Positions 12,118 through 24,900 of a DNA stretch of 64,000 nucleotides are shown here, one piece after another. Each line of letters starts with the position of its first letter. The stretch's first letter is position 1. Under the pieces are notes generated by a model. The model searched no databases and was not told the origin of the DNA. It saw nothing but the letters and a program-made list of their open reading frames with translations. The stretch covers positions 1-64,000 of the forward strand of contig VWZP01009170.1 in NCBI GenBank assembly GCA_013396995.1, read 5' to 3'. The position numbers and the translations under genes were made by a program. This DNA comes from Dicaeum eximium. Its lineage: Eukaryota; Chordata; Aves; Passeriformes; Dicaeidae.

Positions 12118-13440
12118 TATCTATAAAATTATGGACTTAAGTCCTGTGGTGCAGGTCCCAGGCTGAAGGGCTTGTTTTGGGGCCTGCTCTGACTGTATCC
12201 TCCTTTTATTCCTGAACATCCCTTCAGACTCAAAGGGTGAATGCCATTCTATAAAGTTGCACCTTGCAGAATATTTTCTGTTTCCTTTCAAGAGTATCGA
12301 CAAAACCTGTTACTCTTGGATATAAATTGTCATTGCACAGCATTGAGGTGACTGAAACAAATAGGGCAGGTCTTTAACATTTTTATTGTTTCACAATCTT
12401 GATTTAATTCCAGGAATACAATGCCTGTAATTAGCAACTATGTGCTTTTTTTGTGCTTAGAAACAGTTAATTAGGCAACTGTTGGAGAAAAATAACTGAA
12501 AGTGTAGGAGGGAAGCAAAAGGATCATGACTCATATTTTGGTGTATTTGAGCCCTTCTCAGTAAAAAGGTAGAGAAAAAGATATTAATCTGGAAAGCGTT
12601 GGTTTCCCAGTGGCTGTGTTTGGATATACTCAATAGTTGGATTTCTTTGCACCCTTACAAAAGCTACAATAACAACTGCCCTCCTTTTTTAGCATGCTAA
12701 TCACACACACAAAAAATATTAACCTTGCTAAGCATTATAAAGCTTAAGGAAAAATAAGAATAAGGTGTCCTGCTGTTAGGTACTGCACAGCTCCTGCCTG
12801 GATGTGTAATGCTGACAGGGAGTGTGGGAAATGGTTATCACACAGCTCCTGCTGTTAGGATGTACTGGGAAAACTCCTGCTGCAGGATGGTAGTGCTGTG
12901 ATTAGGACATGCTGGAGCAGGGTGGGGGAAAAAGATCCAACTGGAATCATTGTTTTTACTTTTTCTACACAAGAAGTCTTTTGGAGTGGACTGATACCAG
13001 CCAGAAATTCACATCAAAGTCTTTAAGCTGTTTTAAAGAAAAACTCTTGGAAAATTTGATAAGAGCTCATGTAGGCATTTTTAAGGGAGAACTTTTAGCA
13101 GTTCTCATGTTGAAGCAGTATTTTCTTTAGAGACAGACGTAAATTGAATTTCTTTAAAAAAGTTTCAGTGAAGCCACTTAATTTTGGTTCAAGCCAGACA
13201 TTTAGTTCACACAACCTATTTTACTTTTGTTTTGCTAAACTCCCTGTATTCCTTTGACCCCTTCCTCCACTCCTCATTTGAAACTGACTTTAAACTTATT
13301 TCAGGTTATTTGCTTCATTCAGGACAAACTTCTGCACAAATTAGGTAGTTTTGCTTTATGCAGGAGACCTAGTTTGGTCTCCAGGTGAATGTCTGTTGAA
13401 TTGTGAATTTCACATATCCTCATCTGTGGTTCCAGCCATG
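12118..13440. other. AT-rich unique stretch, no gene recognised
   Basis: No coding or RNA gene is recognised. The sequence is AT-rich with many ATTAA/TTAATTA words (for example 12460-12480, 'cagttaattaggcaactg'). Around 12775-12900 there are loosely repeated phrases built on 'cctgctgttagg' and 'cacagctcctgc', which look like an old, decayed local duplication. Confidence 0.5.
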
Positions 13441-13489
13441 TTCAGTGATCTTAAAGGTCTTTTCCAGCCTAAATTATTTTATGGTACTA
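13441..13489 (+). mobile_element. CR1 LINE 3' tail fragment
   Basis: A short match to the CR1 terminal sequence ('gatcttaaaggtcttttcc', then 'agcctaaattattttatgg'). It is the same type of end as at 1-107 and 61380-61425. Only the last 50 or so bases of the element can be recognised. Confidence 0.7.
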
Positions 13490-15203
13490 TGCTCTGCTCT
13501 GAGCCGAAACTTAGTGCCAGGCAGCTCCTAGTCAGCCTGAGCTCAAGTAGAGAATCACAGTTTTGAAGATCAGAACCTAAAGTTACTGGCATGTCAGCCA
13601 GCCCAAGATACAAAAATATGCTGTTTTTTCTTTTCCCTTCCCTTTTTTCTTGAACTCTCAGAGTTAACAACACTGTGACCAAGTAAGGCTACAGCAGCAA
13701 GTAAATCTCCCATCACAAATGAATCAGCTGCACAGGTAACGGCATGGGCAGCGGCAAGAGAGATTTGCAGTTTTGGAGGTGACAGGAGACTATTTTACTT
13801 CCCCTGACCATTTAAAGATGCCCTGCTTTGCTTTGATGCAAAGCTCCAAATGCATCTGCCTTCCCCAGTCCCTGCTGGGAGCTGGAGGGCAAAGCAGCCT
13901 TGAACAGCAGCTCAGGTTTTGGTGCCATTCAGACAGAGCCTGCCAGCCCAACCCGCCTGCTCTGCAATGGTTCGGGCACTTGGCCAGGCAGAGCTGCTGG
14001 GTCAGCTTTACTCTGTGTAATAAATGTGCTCTGGCACTGCACCAGCTGCCTTGTCTGCTTGTGAGGACAGAATTCCCCCAGGAGCCAGCCTCCAGGCCTG
14101 GCTAGGATTGTGCTCAGCAGGCAAAGGGAGCCGGTTGTGATGCTCGACACTCCAGCTTTGCCCTTCTAAGTCCTGCTCGCTTTGAAAGAGAGACTGTGAC
14201 CAAGTTCAGGAGAGAAAATTAGCCAAGGGAAGTCATCTTTTATCTCTCTTAATTAGGCATTAATAAAACCTGTCATTGACTCTCCCCTGCAGTTATCAGT
14301 CAGTCAATGGTATATAGAATTTCAGTCAATCATCTGCCCCTCAGGGTCACTGAAGGACTGTCCCAGTCACACCAAAGGCACTGAGAACCAATTCCATGAC
14401 ATCAGTTGGATTCTGATGCTGTCGTGTGTGCAAAGTACCTTCTGATTACATAGGCATATGCCTACCCATAAATTCCCCTGAGATCAATGAAAAGGTTTTC
14501 CTGCCTCATCCATGCACCAGAAACCAAATGACCCCACCTCTGTCTATAAGCACAGACCTTGAACTTGGCCCATCCCACCCATGTTCAGGAAGGTTGCTCT
14601 CCTCCCTTGGGGAAACAGGACTGGGACTGAGATTTTAAGGGGTTAAATGAAGGGTGAATGTTGTTGTTCTCACACTAGGTTTCCCCTGAGTTTAAAGACT
14701 TTGACTCTATATATCAGAAGGCTTAAGATATTTTATTTATGATGGTTCCATGTTCCAGGCCTGAGGCTTGATGCCTTGTATAGTGCAGCCTGGTACAAGA
14801 AATGCTCCGCTCAATGCAGCATGCTTCTGTCTGTGTCTGATACTGAAGTGAGGAGCTGATAACTTACAAACCAGCTTCTTCTTACCATTGATTATATAAA
14901 CTATATCTCTATGGTTTTGGAACAGGGCAGAGAAACCCCAGCTGTGTCTCTGAGAACAAGACACAGCTTAGATTGTTTACAGAATCTCTGGTGGGAAAAG
15001 TAATCTTTTCCCTTAGAAAGAAGAACCTAGCAGGCATGCTGCTAGGGAATTCAGAAAACCCAAAATTATAATCACCACAGCTGAACATATGCCCACAAGA
15101 GCCAGAGGACAGCTTCTGTCATGTCAGTTCTGGCACTGGACAGCAAATGCAGGCTTTAAGCTCAGGGTGGACAGGGCAGAATGTCCTGGGAGACATAGTC
15201 CCA

Positions 15204-15241
15204 GGGAGAAACATGAAAGTGGTGGGAGAAACATGAAAGTG
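15204..15241 (+). repeat. 18-base tandem direct repeat
   Basis: Two copies of 'gggagaaacatgaaagtg' with a period of 20 bases. It is a simple local duplication. Confidence 0.85.
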
Positions 15242-16470
15242 AAGCATCCACAGACCTGGAGATGTATTCGGCTGCAGCTCCAGGTCCAAAGGAGTGTGGC
15301 CTTTCCTTTGGTGGTTTTCTGCATGGTGCAGAGCCTCAGCCTATTCTGAACCAACTCAGGGAGGCAAAACTGCATGTGCAGAAGGAGCTGGGGGGCTGTG
15401 GTAGTACTTTTCTCTTTGGGCAGATGTGTACTCACCATTAAAAGCACATCAGATGTTTCTCATTAGGCAACTCAGACCATACACAGATGAATAAATAAAT
15501 AAATACAGAAGAACCCCAAGGTTTAGGTGCTGTTTGAAAACAGTGAGTTTTGTACACCATAGGTTTTATGCAAATGAATTTTTGCATATATCCATATATA
15601 ATCCATATACCATATATTAATCCATATACCAGTTGGATTAAACTGTTACGTGAACTCAGGAAACAAAGCTGCTGTTCGGGGTGTATGTGCCACATACAGA
15701 GCATTTGCAAGACAGTAATTGGGACAGCTTTTCTGCCTTTGCTTTTGAGAAACACTGAGAACCTGAAGAAGTTCAATCTCTTGAGTTTCTCACTCTGGCT
15801 ATGCTGTGAGGGGCAGAAGCAGCCTGGTCTGCAGGAGAGGGCAGAAGCAGAGAGGGGCTGAAACTCATATTTTTGCAGAGATTTTCAAACACATCCTCAC
15901 TTCCCAGCTGCAGGAGCAAGCACATCACTGAGCCCTGCTCTGGCTGCCTGGCATTGCTTCCTGCAGCCTCTCTGGGTGCCACATCTTGGATAACCCAGGT
16001 GTGATTCCATCTGCATTCCTGGCAGATGACAGTACTTTAGGTACCATCCTAAAGTAACAGACCTCATTTCATCTGTACAATAGAGAGATTTCATCCAGCA
16101 AAACAATGTAATTCCCTTCAAAACTGTAGCTAAAACCTCTTTAACCACTCTAAGCTGTTTGTTTAATTCTATATATTGCTTAATGTTCTATTAAAATTCT
16201 CTCTTCTTAAATGCTTATTGAAGCAAACCAGAAGTGCATAAAACCAATGTAATTAGCAATAAAAACAATTCCAACCCCCAATTACTTCATTAATATGGAA
16301 AGAAGTGCAAATTTCAAAGAAGCAACTTTGCCTACAGGTACAGAGCCAGTGCAGCACCATTAATGGTGATGGTACCACCAGGGACAGGGCCTCTTCTTGC
16401 TCCAACAGTGTTCACTTCATGAGAAGTATGTTCAGATTCTGCAGCAATTTTGTGCTCTTGTTTATTGTTC

Positions 16471-16486
16471 TTTTTTTTTTTTTTTT
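16471..16486 (+). repeat. Poly-T run (16 bases)
   Basis: A run of 16 T in AT-rich sequence. No retroposon body recognisable as ending here was found on either strand. Confidence 0.9.
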
Positions 16487-17545
16487 CCATAGTGCCCCAC
16501 ATTTTTTACTATTATTTTTTAACCAAATCTAAGACCGTGAAGTACCTGTGGTGGGGGTTGGGTTTTTTTATTTTCTTTCCCTGTTACTTGTGGAATTTTT
16601 TTCCACTGAGTTGCTAAGAAGCACTGATGGCTTGAGGCAAGATGGCAGGGAGGGGGAAACTCCTCTGGTTTTTTTGGGGGGGAGTTTCTCTTGGGGGGGG
16701 CAGATACCACGAGAATTGAGGCAGGTAAAGAGACAAGGGCTGGGCTTCAGAGGAGGACGGTTAATGCCACAGTTGCTGTGGTTTGTTTGCTTTATTGTAC
16801 ACACCAGTAAAGGACTGTTATTCCTATTCCCATTTGCCTGAGAGCCCCTTAATTTCAAAATTATAATGATTTGGAGGGAGGGGGTTTACAGTTTCCATTT
16901 CAAGGAAGGCTTTCTGCCTTCCCTAGCAGACACCTGTGTTGCAAACCAAGACAACCTGCAATATCCTGCCTTGATGTCCACACATCCTTCCCACCACTGC
17001 TTTGTTCCAGCAGAGACTCCAGGAGATAATCCCTCTCCCTTTTCCTCCCCCTGAAGAAGCAATTCCTTCTTGTCAACACTTCAAGCAGCGATTTTCAGCT
17101 GTGGCAGCATCCAGTAGCTAAGCAACAAACAGCATCCCAAAACACGAAATCAAGGTGCACGGGAGAAAAATCGCACATTATAGCGCAATCCAGGGAAAAT
17201 TGCTGCATCATGCACACTTTTGCTTTGTACTGAAAAGGAATCAGCTGCCACATCTAGAAAATGACCCCGTGTCTGAAGTGTCAGGGTGCTTGCCACCTTC
17301 TCCTGCAGTAGCCATTGGCAGAGTTTTCGCCCATCTGGGCTGGGAGCATCACCTTGATTCCCATCATTTGCAGGTAGCAGGGAAGAAAATTGGGACATGA
17401 GTGGAAATGCCTTATGCCCAATGGGTTACCCCATCTTGGCAAAGCTTGGGAGAGGAGAGCAAGGCTGTGAGAGCTCTGCAGCCAGAGCTGAGATAGGGCC
17501 ACAGCCCTGTAGATACTTGGGGACTATTAATCCCAAATACCAAAA

Positions 17546-17705
17546 TATCCTATCCTATCCTATCCTATCCTATCCTATCCTATCCTATCCTATCCTATCC
17601 TATCCTATCCTATCCTATCCTATCCTATCCTATCCTATCCTATCCTATCCTATCCTATCCTATCCTATCCTATCCTATCCTATCCTATCCTATCCTATCC
17701 TATCC
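17546..17705 (+). repeat. Perfect pentanucleotide microsatellite (TATCC)32
   Basis: Thirty-two consecutive identical TATCC units (160 bases) without a single interruption, followed by a few imperfect units to about 17716. The complementary strand is (GGATA)n. The period of five lets every frame stay open, which produces a spurious plus-strand frame over 17397-17756 with a repeated LSYPI pattern. Perfect arrays of this length are usually young and polymorphic, and the assembled length may not equal the true allele length. Confidence 0.98.
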
Positions 17706-17716
17706 TATATCCTATC

Positions 17717-18887
17717 ACTATTCCATACACCCTTTTCTGGAAAACATTACCAGTAGCTAAAAGCCAGTGAAATTACTGGTACCATGCTTACAGTCATGGG
17801 TCTTTCTGGTTTGTGGTTGGAGATTTTTTAGTTGTTTTTAGTTTTTGACCCCTGCACTTAAAAAATACTCCACTCTGTTGGGCAAGAGCCAAAACCAATC
17901 TACTCGGCTGTGTCTTAAAACATCCCCTGTCATTTGTTTCTTTTTGCTGATCCCATTTTCTTTTCCTTTCCCACATACACTACTGTGACTGAATAATCTG
18001 AAGCACAATTTCCTTTTAATAGGAAAATGACTTTTAGTTGGCCCTGAGTTATGGCCTAACACGTGCTTTATTATACAAGCCATAAAACCTTTCCATATAT
18101 TGTACATTTTGTTTCAACAGACTTATTAATGAGAAAACAAAGTTCATCACATTCAAAGAGTAAAAGCAGCTAATGGGCACCCAATTCCTTGCATAACTGA
18201 CTGGATTGATAGCTCAGCAAGGCTACTCTAACAAGCAGATAATAAATGCATAATGAGTTGTTTCTGATCCCCAAATCAGGCTTGTTCAACCTATTTTAGA
18301 GAAGATATTCAGAATATTATTACTCTGAGCTGAAGCAAGGCTGTGTAAGAAAAGAATTGGAGCTGAGCGGTTTCCTGTGCTGTTATGTTTAGAAATTCCC
18401 TGGAAGTATATTATTGACTCCAATTGATGAACAGGATGCCCAGCCATGAGCAACATTTAAAGAGGGTGCTCTGGGTCAACAAATAGACTTCCCAGTCCAC
18501 CAGGGATTGCTTGTTCAGCTGTAAAGCTGAGCCTGATAGCAAAAACCTTTGGTAAGAAATGTGCTTTGGATGGAGTTTGGTCAACAAAGCACATTAAATA
18601 CCAATGCCCCTCCAGAAAGAGAGAAAACTGAGATGGAAAGCAGGGGAGCAAGGGTCCACCTGGATATTTGTCCTGCTCCTGCATGAAGGTCTTCATGAAT
18701 TTAGAGGCAGCAAATTCCCATTCCTTCAAATCATCTCCACAATCTCTTAGCTGGGACATTCACCCCAACACAACTGTTGCCTTCTTGAACCAACAGAGGA
18801 GCTGTGTCCCTTTGGGCACATTGAGGTGATAAAAAATGTTTGGAAAGCTTTCATTCATAGAGATGCTGCTCTTACCTTCCAAAACAC

Positions 18888-18888
<1 letters not shown>
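17717..18888. other. AT-rich unique stretch between two microsatellites
   Basis: No gene or interspersed repeat is recognised. The sequence is AT-rich with moderately long frames on both strands (at most 100 codons) that resemble nothing known. Confidence 0.55.

Positions 18889-18957
<69 letters not shown>
18889..18957 (+). repeat. Perfect trinucleotide microsatellite (GAT)23
   Basis: Twenty-three uninterrupted GAT units (69 bases). There is no surrounding open frame with coding character, so this is a non-coding trinucleotide repeat and not a poly-aspartate or poly-isoleucine coding tract. Confidence 0.98.
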
Positions 18958-18958
<1 letters not shown>

Positions 18959-21900
18959 GTAATCTATGGCCTCATTCATGAGCCCCCAGGGTCATAGCAA
19001 AGGTAGACTGGCCTTCAGGGATGGAGATGATCCATACAGCTGTGTTGAATCCTGAAATGTATAGTAATCATGGGGAAATTGCTGGCAGCCTTACTGTGAG
19101 GATCCCACCCCCCATCCAAGACCCTTGAGTTGCCCTTCCTTTCTCAGGTTAAGGTATTTTGTGGTTAAAAAGAAATTCAAAGCATTTTGTTGCCTTAAGA
19201 AACAGGTAGAGGAGACTTCTGCTTATTTTTGGGCTCAGACTTGGCCCCAGCCAGCTCATCAGTGGAGCTGTGCTGATGTATGCCAGTTTGTTATCTGGCT
19301 CCTGTGTAGAAAACTCTGAAGAAGCAACTATTTTCACTTTTTTCATCTTTACTTAAGGCTTTTTCATGTCCCTTGGAAGCTGCCATTTTTGAATTGCCCT
19401 GGTCCTCAGCAGAGAAATAAGCTCATCCCTCCCTTATCAAGGAAGGTGTGAAGTAGTTTTTTACTACTGCAGCATTGTGGAAATCACAAATCCTCTGCAT
19501 TGCCAGACTGTTTGGTTGACTGTGAGGTGATGGGCTGAGCAGTGTGGATGGCAGAGCCTGATGTTCTCCATCCCTGTGCCAAATCATGTTCCCTGCACCC
19601 CAGACCTGGCTGTTGCACTCTCATGGTGTTTTCCTGACACTTTGCAACTCCACAGTCAAGAGGACTACTTAGAGTTAAAACAGAGAGGGTTTATCTGGAA
19701 AATCACAGTGCAAAGGTTAAATACACAAAAATGGTTATTAAAAATACATAACAGAGGTTGTTAATGCACTCATACCATACTGCAGGAATATTTACTTGTT
19801 TACATTTTTGCTGTGTTCCTGTAGCTCGAGTAAAGCTGCTCTTCCTGTTCACACAGGCACTGAGCCCTTTGATTCTTATGGCATTGTGATTTCATTACTT
19901 TGTCCCTTGGAAACTTTTCCTGAATTGTTCTCTGCAGCTTAGCAACCTGAAACCACCTGTACAACACGAGCCTGTCTCAGGCATATCATTCTTTCCTCAA
20001 TCCCCTCGCTTATTTTTAATTCATAATTTATTGGCTTTTTATGTGTAAGTGCTGACTGCTCCTTTGGACTGGTCTGGAATTGGCTTTGCCTTCAGATTTT
20101 GCTGGACAGGATCTTCCCCGGGGGTTAATATGGAAGTCTGTTGGATGTAAAGCTTTCCATAGGCTCATGACTCGTGAAGTCAGACAGATGAAGCAGCTGG
20201 GGTGGGACCTACACCACGTACAGCAGTTACAGAGCTGCCTTCTGGGCTGGGCTGTTCAGCTTAGGAAAGAAGAATTGCCCTCAAGTTGTCTCAGTGTCTC
20301 CCAGGGACCACAGAGCAGTCCTGACTGGACACCCCATTCCCAGACAGCTAAATTAGAGAGGATGGCTCCCACTGAATGCACCATGGTGCTCTGTGGTAGA
20401 AGCAAAGTGATTAAATGTGGAGCTTTCAGTGCTGAAACACCTCTTTTCATGCCCTCATCATGCCCTCAGCTGCATCAAGTAGTGAGAGGTTTAGGCCAAC
20501 CCAGTCCAATCTGCAGGTCTAAAATTACAGAATTAAGTATTTCTTCTTCAAAGAAGATCCTGAGCCTTCACAGGGGCTGCACAGGCAGAGGGGCAGGTGT
20601 GGCATGAGCAGCCATGGTGCTTCAGTGCCAAGGTGGAAAAGAGGACATTTTCCAATGAGGGAAAAAAAATGGAATGGTACATATCATGGAGTTCAGCTGC
20701 TTGGGCTTGAAAATTTGCTCTGGTGTTTCTAAGATTCCCTTCCCCAAAAAAATCAGTCTGTCTTGACAGCAGTCGCTTTGATAATGGGATTTTCTGGGAG
20801 GGGTACGGGAATGTTGGGCCATGAGGATCCAACCTCATTCCCTGCTCACATCTCTGCCCAGCCTGGCAGGTTCTCTGCAGCTCCCTGTAATCTGCACAGC
20901 CATTTGCCTGGCTTTTCTCAAACACCAATAAAATCATAACTTGCCTCCAGTAGTTCTGACACAGCTGCACGTAATGCTCCCCACAGCACTGCCCTGCCTC
21001 TCAGGAGCTGCTGTGGACAGGGTGACAGATGGGGCAATTCTGCCAACAGCAGGGTTTTCTTCTCTCTGGTTTTGTCTTGCTGACCATTTTGCTCTCTTCT
21101 GAGGAGCGTGTGCATGAGGGCAGAGGGGAAGCTGATGCTGGTCTGGCTGGGAGAGTCACTGCTACTTCTTTCACCATGGTAACAAGGAGAAATCTGTATG
21201 CACTGGGGATGGGAAGGTCTGTAGTATTTTACTTTTATCTTTATTTATTTAGAGGCTACTAAAAGTGGACACTTGTGAAAACTCTTTGGTCAAGAGGAGC
21301 AAAGGAGGCAATTGCCTTTTTGGTAGATCCCTGCAATTCCTTGCTTGGCAAAGGTAGGATCATGCTTCCCTCAGCAGGTGCAGGATTCTGTCAGTGCTGA
21401 AATAATAACTCAGAGAAAGCAGCTGCCCCTGTGGGATGGAGGACACTCCCTTCTTCCTTAATGTTCTGTGTCCAGCATAGGACCACAATGGTCAGACCTT
21501 AATTATTGTCTGGTGGGGTCTTCTCCTCATTTCCAGTATATTCATTCCTGTCTTACACTCTTCCACTCCCCACTTCTCATGTCCCTTCATCATTTTGAAA
21601 TGATGAAGCATTTCCACACACTGCTGGAGCAAGGTTTGCCATCTGGAAATGCTGCCAGGGCTGTGTGTGCATGGCAGCATCTGGAGTAGGAGCTGTGTGG
21701 GGGCCAGGACCCCCTGTCCCAGCCACCTTCACCTCAGAGGAGAGGGGGAGGTTGTTCCCAGCACCCCTGGACTGGGATAGCTGGGAGCCCTTGGCTTGGA
21801 AAGCTGGAAGTGGGGCCAGGATGGAGGCAGCAGGTGAGTTCACAGCTGGCCACTGTTCTTTTGGCTTTGCTTCCAGTACTGGAACATGGGGTAACCTCAG

Positions 21901-24900
21901 GAAGGAAAGTTAAATACAACATAACAAGTGCTCTGTGCTGATCATCCCACTGGGCTGCTGCAGAACAAGGCACCAATGCCAGAATTTCCCACAATTTTCC
22001 TTCAGCTGCTGGTGGCATAACCAGGGAGCATCACAGAAAGGCTGAGGTGCTGGTCCCACCGGGTTTGTGCCAGACCAGCAATGAGTTTATAGTGCAATAA
22101 ATCACAGCTCCTTCAAAGCATCCCCCACTCCTACCCTTTTCGTGCAGTTTTGCTTCCCAGAGGTGCATCTGAATGGTTCCCCTGTGCTGGGAAATGAGAG
22201 TGTCCAGCTGCAAAGATTTATTAGCACAAACACCTTCTATCATTAAAAATGCCTCATTGGGTGGGACAGGGCTCTGTGCCCTGGGGACAGCACTGCCAGG
22301 CAGTCAGGCATGTGTTTTTACAAACATTGGAGTACAATTTGAAGCATTTTAGGTTTTTACCACTCAACTGTAATGTCCCCTTTACAGCATTTGTCCTTTG
22401 GAGCTGAACAGAAATCAACTCTCCCCCTGGTCTGCAGCCATTCTTTTGTGTTGGCAGCAGCTCTAATTATGCACCAATTAACCTTAATTAAACCAATTCC
22501 TGTGTAACCGCACAGGCAGACAATGCACTGAACAAATGGCCTGACAAATATTGTCACTTTAAAGGCATAAACCCACATCAAATCCTTAATTGCAAAGTCA
22601 GACTGTAAATTGCTGCAGATTTGTAGCCCTTTGTTCTTAAAAGGATTGAACAGGAGTAGTGGCCAAATACCCTGAATGCTCCCAAAACCTTGGTTTGAAT
22701 TAATTTTTTTAGCTGCTGAGGCCAAAATATGTTATTTGTCTAGGTAAAGGGAATGATGGAGCATCCTTAACTGTAACATTTGTCAGGCTGCTCTAGAGGG
22801 TATCAGAATCGTGGGTCTGGGTAGAGACACCAAGTTCCATTTCTGCTGGATCATTTGGCAATTCCTGCTGCAATCTATCTTGCTGTCTGTCCAGAAAATG
22901 CTCCCTAAAGCTGGGACTGTCCCTCGTGTCCCCTCCATGCCATGGAGCTGCAGTTTTGTGGGAGCAGCTGCAGCTTGCACCCTGTGAGCAGCAATGCAGC
23001 CAACAGATGGTGCTCGCACACGGCTGCTCCAGGTCTCTTCCCAAAATGCCACACAAGCTTTCTGCAATTCGGGATGCAGTTTTTATTATTCTTATTTTTT
23101 GGGAGCTGCTGCAAACAGCACAGTTTTTACCCTCATTTCTCTGAGCAAAATAATTCTCTGGGACTGCTGGTGTGTGGGCAGAGTTCTTGCCAAAGGGATT
23201 TCATATCTCCAGTTTGGCCTTTTTACAAAGTTTAATATAGAAGAAATAAGTTGGACTCTGAAAAACTCCAGGCCCTGCATCATTAATTTGTCCTCCAGCG
23301 GGGAAAAAAAAAAAGAAAAAGAAAATAAAGAAAAAAAACCCAATAAAACCTTGAGACAGAGCAGCAAGGAGAAAAAAAATTAATAACTATCACTGAATTC
23401 AGAATTTTGTCCTCCCTGCTGTTTGTAAAATGTGTTTAGTTGGGGTGTTCAGGGAGAAAGCATTTCAAATCCTTTAATATGTATTGACTTTCTGGTGGTT
23501 CAGCTTTGTGCTGCTGAATGCTTCCCTTTCCGTAGATAATCAAACAGGCTCTAGGCATGGAGCTTTGTGGGAAAACATTCTGCCTTGTGAATACAGCAAA
23601 TGAAAGCAGAGCTAATTAAGCATGTAAATCATGCCCATATAAATTAGTTACTAAAACGTTCCCTCGGCCTCTGGCACTGGCTGCGGTGGGCAGGGGGATT
23701 TGAGGGATCCCTGTGCCCAGGGATCTGTGGGATTCCCGTGCCTGCTGTGAGGAACTGTGTGGGACAGGACATGGATAGGGCCATGGGATGATGCTGGGAT
23801 GGTGGCTGGGAGCTGAGGGTGGCAGATGCTGAAGCAGCTCAAGCCAGGGATGGGGACAGAGATTACCCAGACACAGCACGGCTCCGTTTACAAAGGGATA
23901 CAACCTCATCCATGACTTAGTGAAGCAGATGGAAACACTTCTCTGGAATATAATGGTTTGGGATTTGGTCCAGAGTGAATCCAGTAAAAGGATGTAGCTC
24001 TGGATTAAAACACTCTCCCAGGAGAAGGGACAGGAGCTGCCCCACTTGCTCCTTGCAGTCCAGGCTCAGCCCTGCAGCCCCCTGAGATGCCCAGCAGATA
24101 TGGGGGCACTCAGGAGTGTTTGATGAGACTTTGTGGAAATGTTGAACCTTTCACAGCAGGCAGGGAAGCAAGCTGACTGTAGAAAACAACCAGGGGTTGG
24201 CCTGTTTCGGAGCAGAACTCAGGACAAGTGGCCTGGTGTGCCGAAGAGAGAAAGAGGAATGAAAAACTTTTTGCAAATGAGGTAACAACAAAAAATGTGG
24301 TTTGGCAGCTGGACAGGTCTGTAAAATCCCAGGCAAAATATAGACGGGCTAAAAATTGCTGCCATCCTCAGTGCTAATCCAAGATGTATATGCAGAACTA
24401 AGATTTTTTACAGAACTAAGATTCTCCCCAGGAGCATTTTTTTTTCTCTTCCAAGCCACCCATCAGCCTGCATTGTGTAGCACCCCTGCACATCCCTGAC
24501 ATGTGCAGGAGAGCCCAGGGGAGGTCCTGTGAGCTGCCCTGGCTCTCCATCTCCCTCACATTCCCAGAAACCCTGCACAGACACATCAAGACCTTGAAAA
24601 GCCCCCGAGGGATCCAACTCACTTTTCATTAAGGAGAAGAGAATGAGCCCCTGGATGGATCCCAGGGGGCCACAGAAGGAAGAGCAGGCTCTGGGCTCCA
24701 GGGCCAGATGAAGGTGCTTCTGGAGAGCAAAGGTTGCAGTGGGAAGCCACAGGCAGCAGGCTACAAAATGCCAAATGCTGAGCTATTCAAATTTTTTTTA
24801 ATTAAATATAAAATAAAAATTGTCCTCACCTCTTGCAAGATCTGGGGCCATGAGGTTAAAGAGCACATTTTATCACTCCCACCTGTTTGAAAGCCTGCAG

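Larger units (their letters stand above)
13490..17545. other. Unique non-coding stretch, no gene recognised
   Basis: No gene or interspersed repeat is recognised. Small structures are present: an 18-base direct repeat at 15204-15241, an (AATA)n tract at 15490-15504, an ATATATCCATA-rich patch at 15588-15630, a run of 16 T at 16471-16486 and a G-rich tract at 16648-16700. The block 16140-16300 is AT-rich with homeodomain-type words (see findings). Open frames are at most about 120 codons and carry no known motif. Confidence 0.55.

Noticed and set aside
17397..17756. 119-codon plus-strand frame with a repeated LSYPI pattern
   Set aside because: It is the translation of the (TATCC)32 microsatellite; a five-base unit without stops stays open in every frame.
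17546..18957. Tandem arrays considered as a CRISPR-like array
   Set aside because: The units are contiguous 5-mers and 3-mers with no spacers; they are plain microsatellites in a vertebrate genome.
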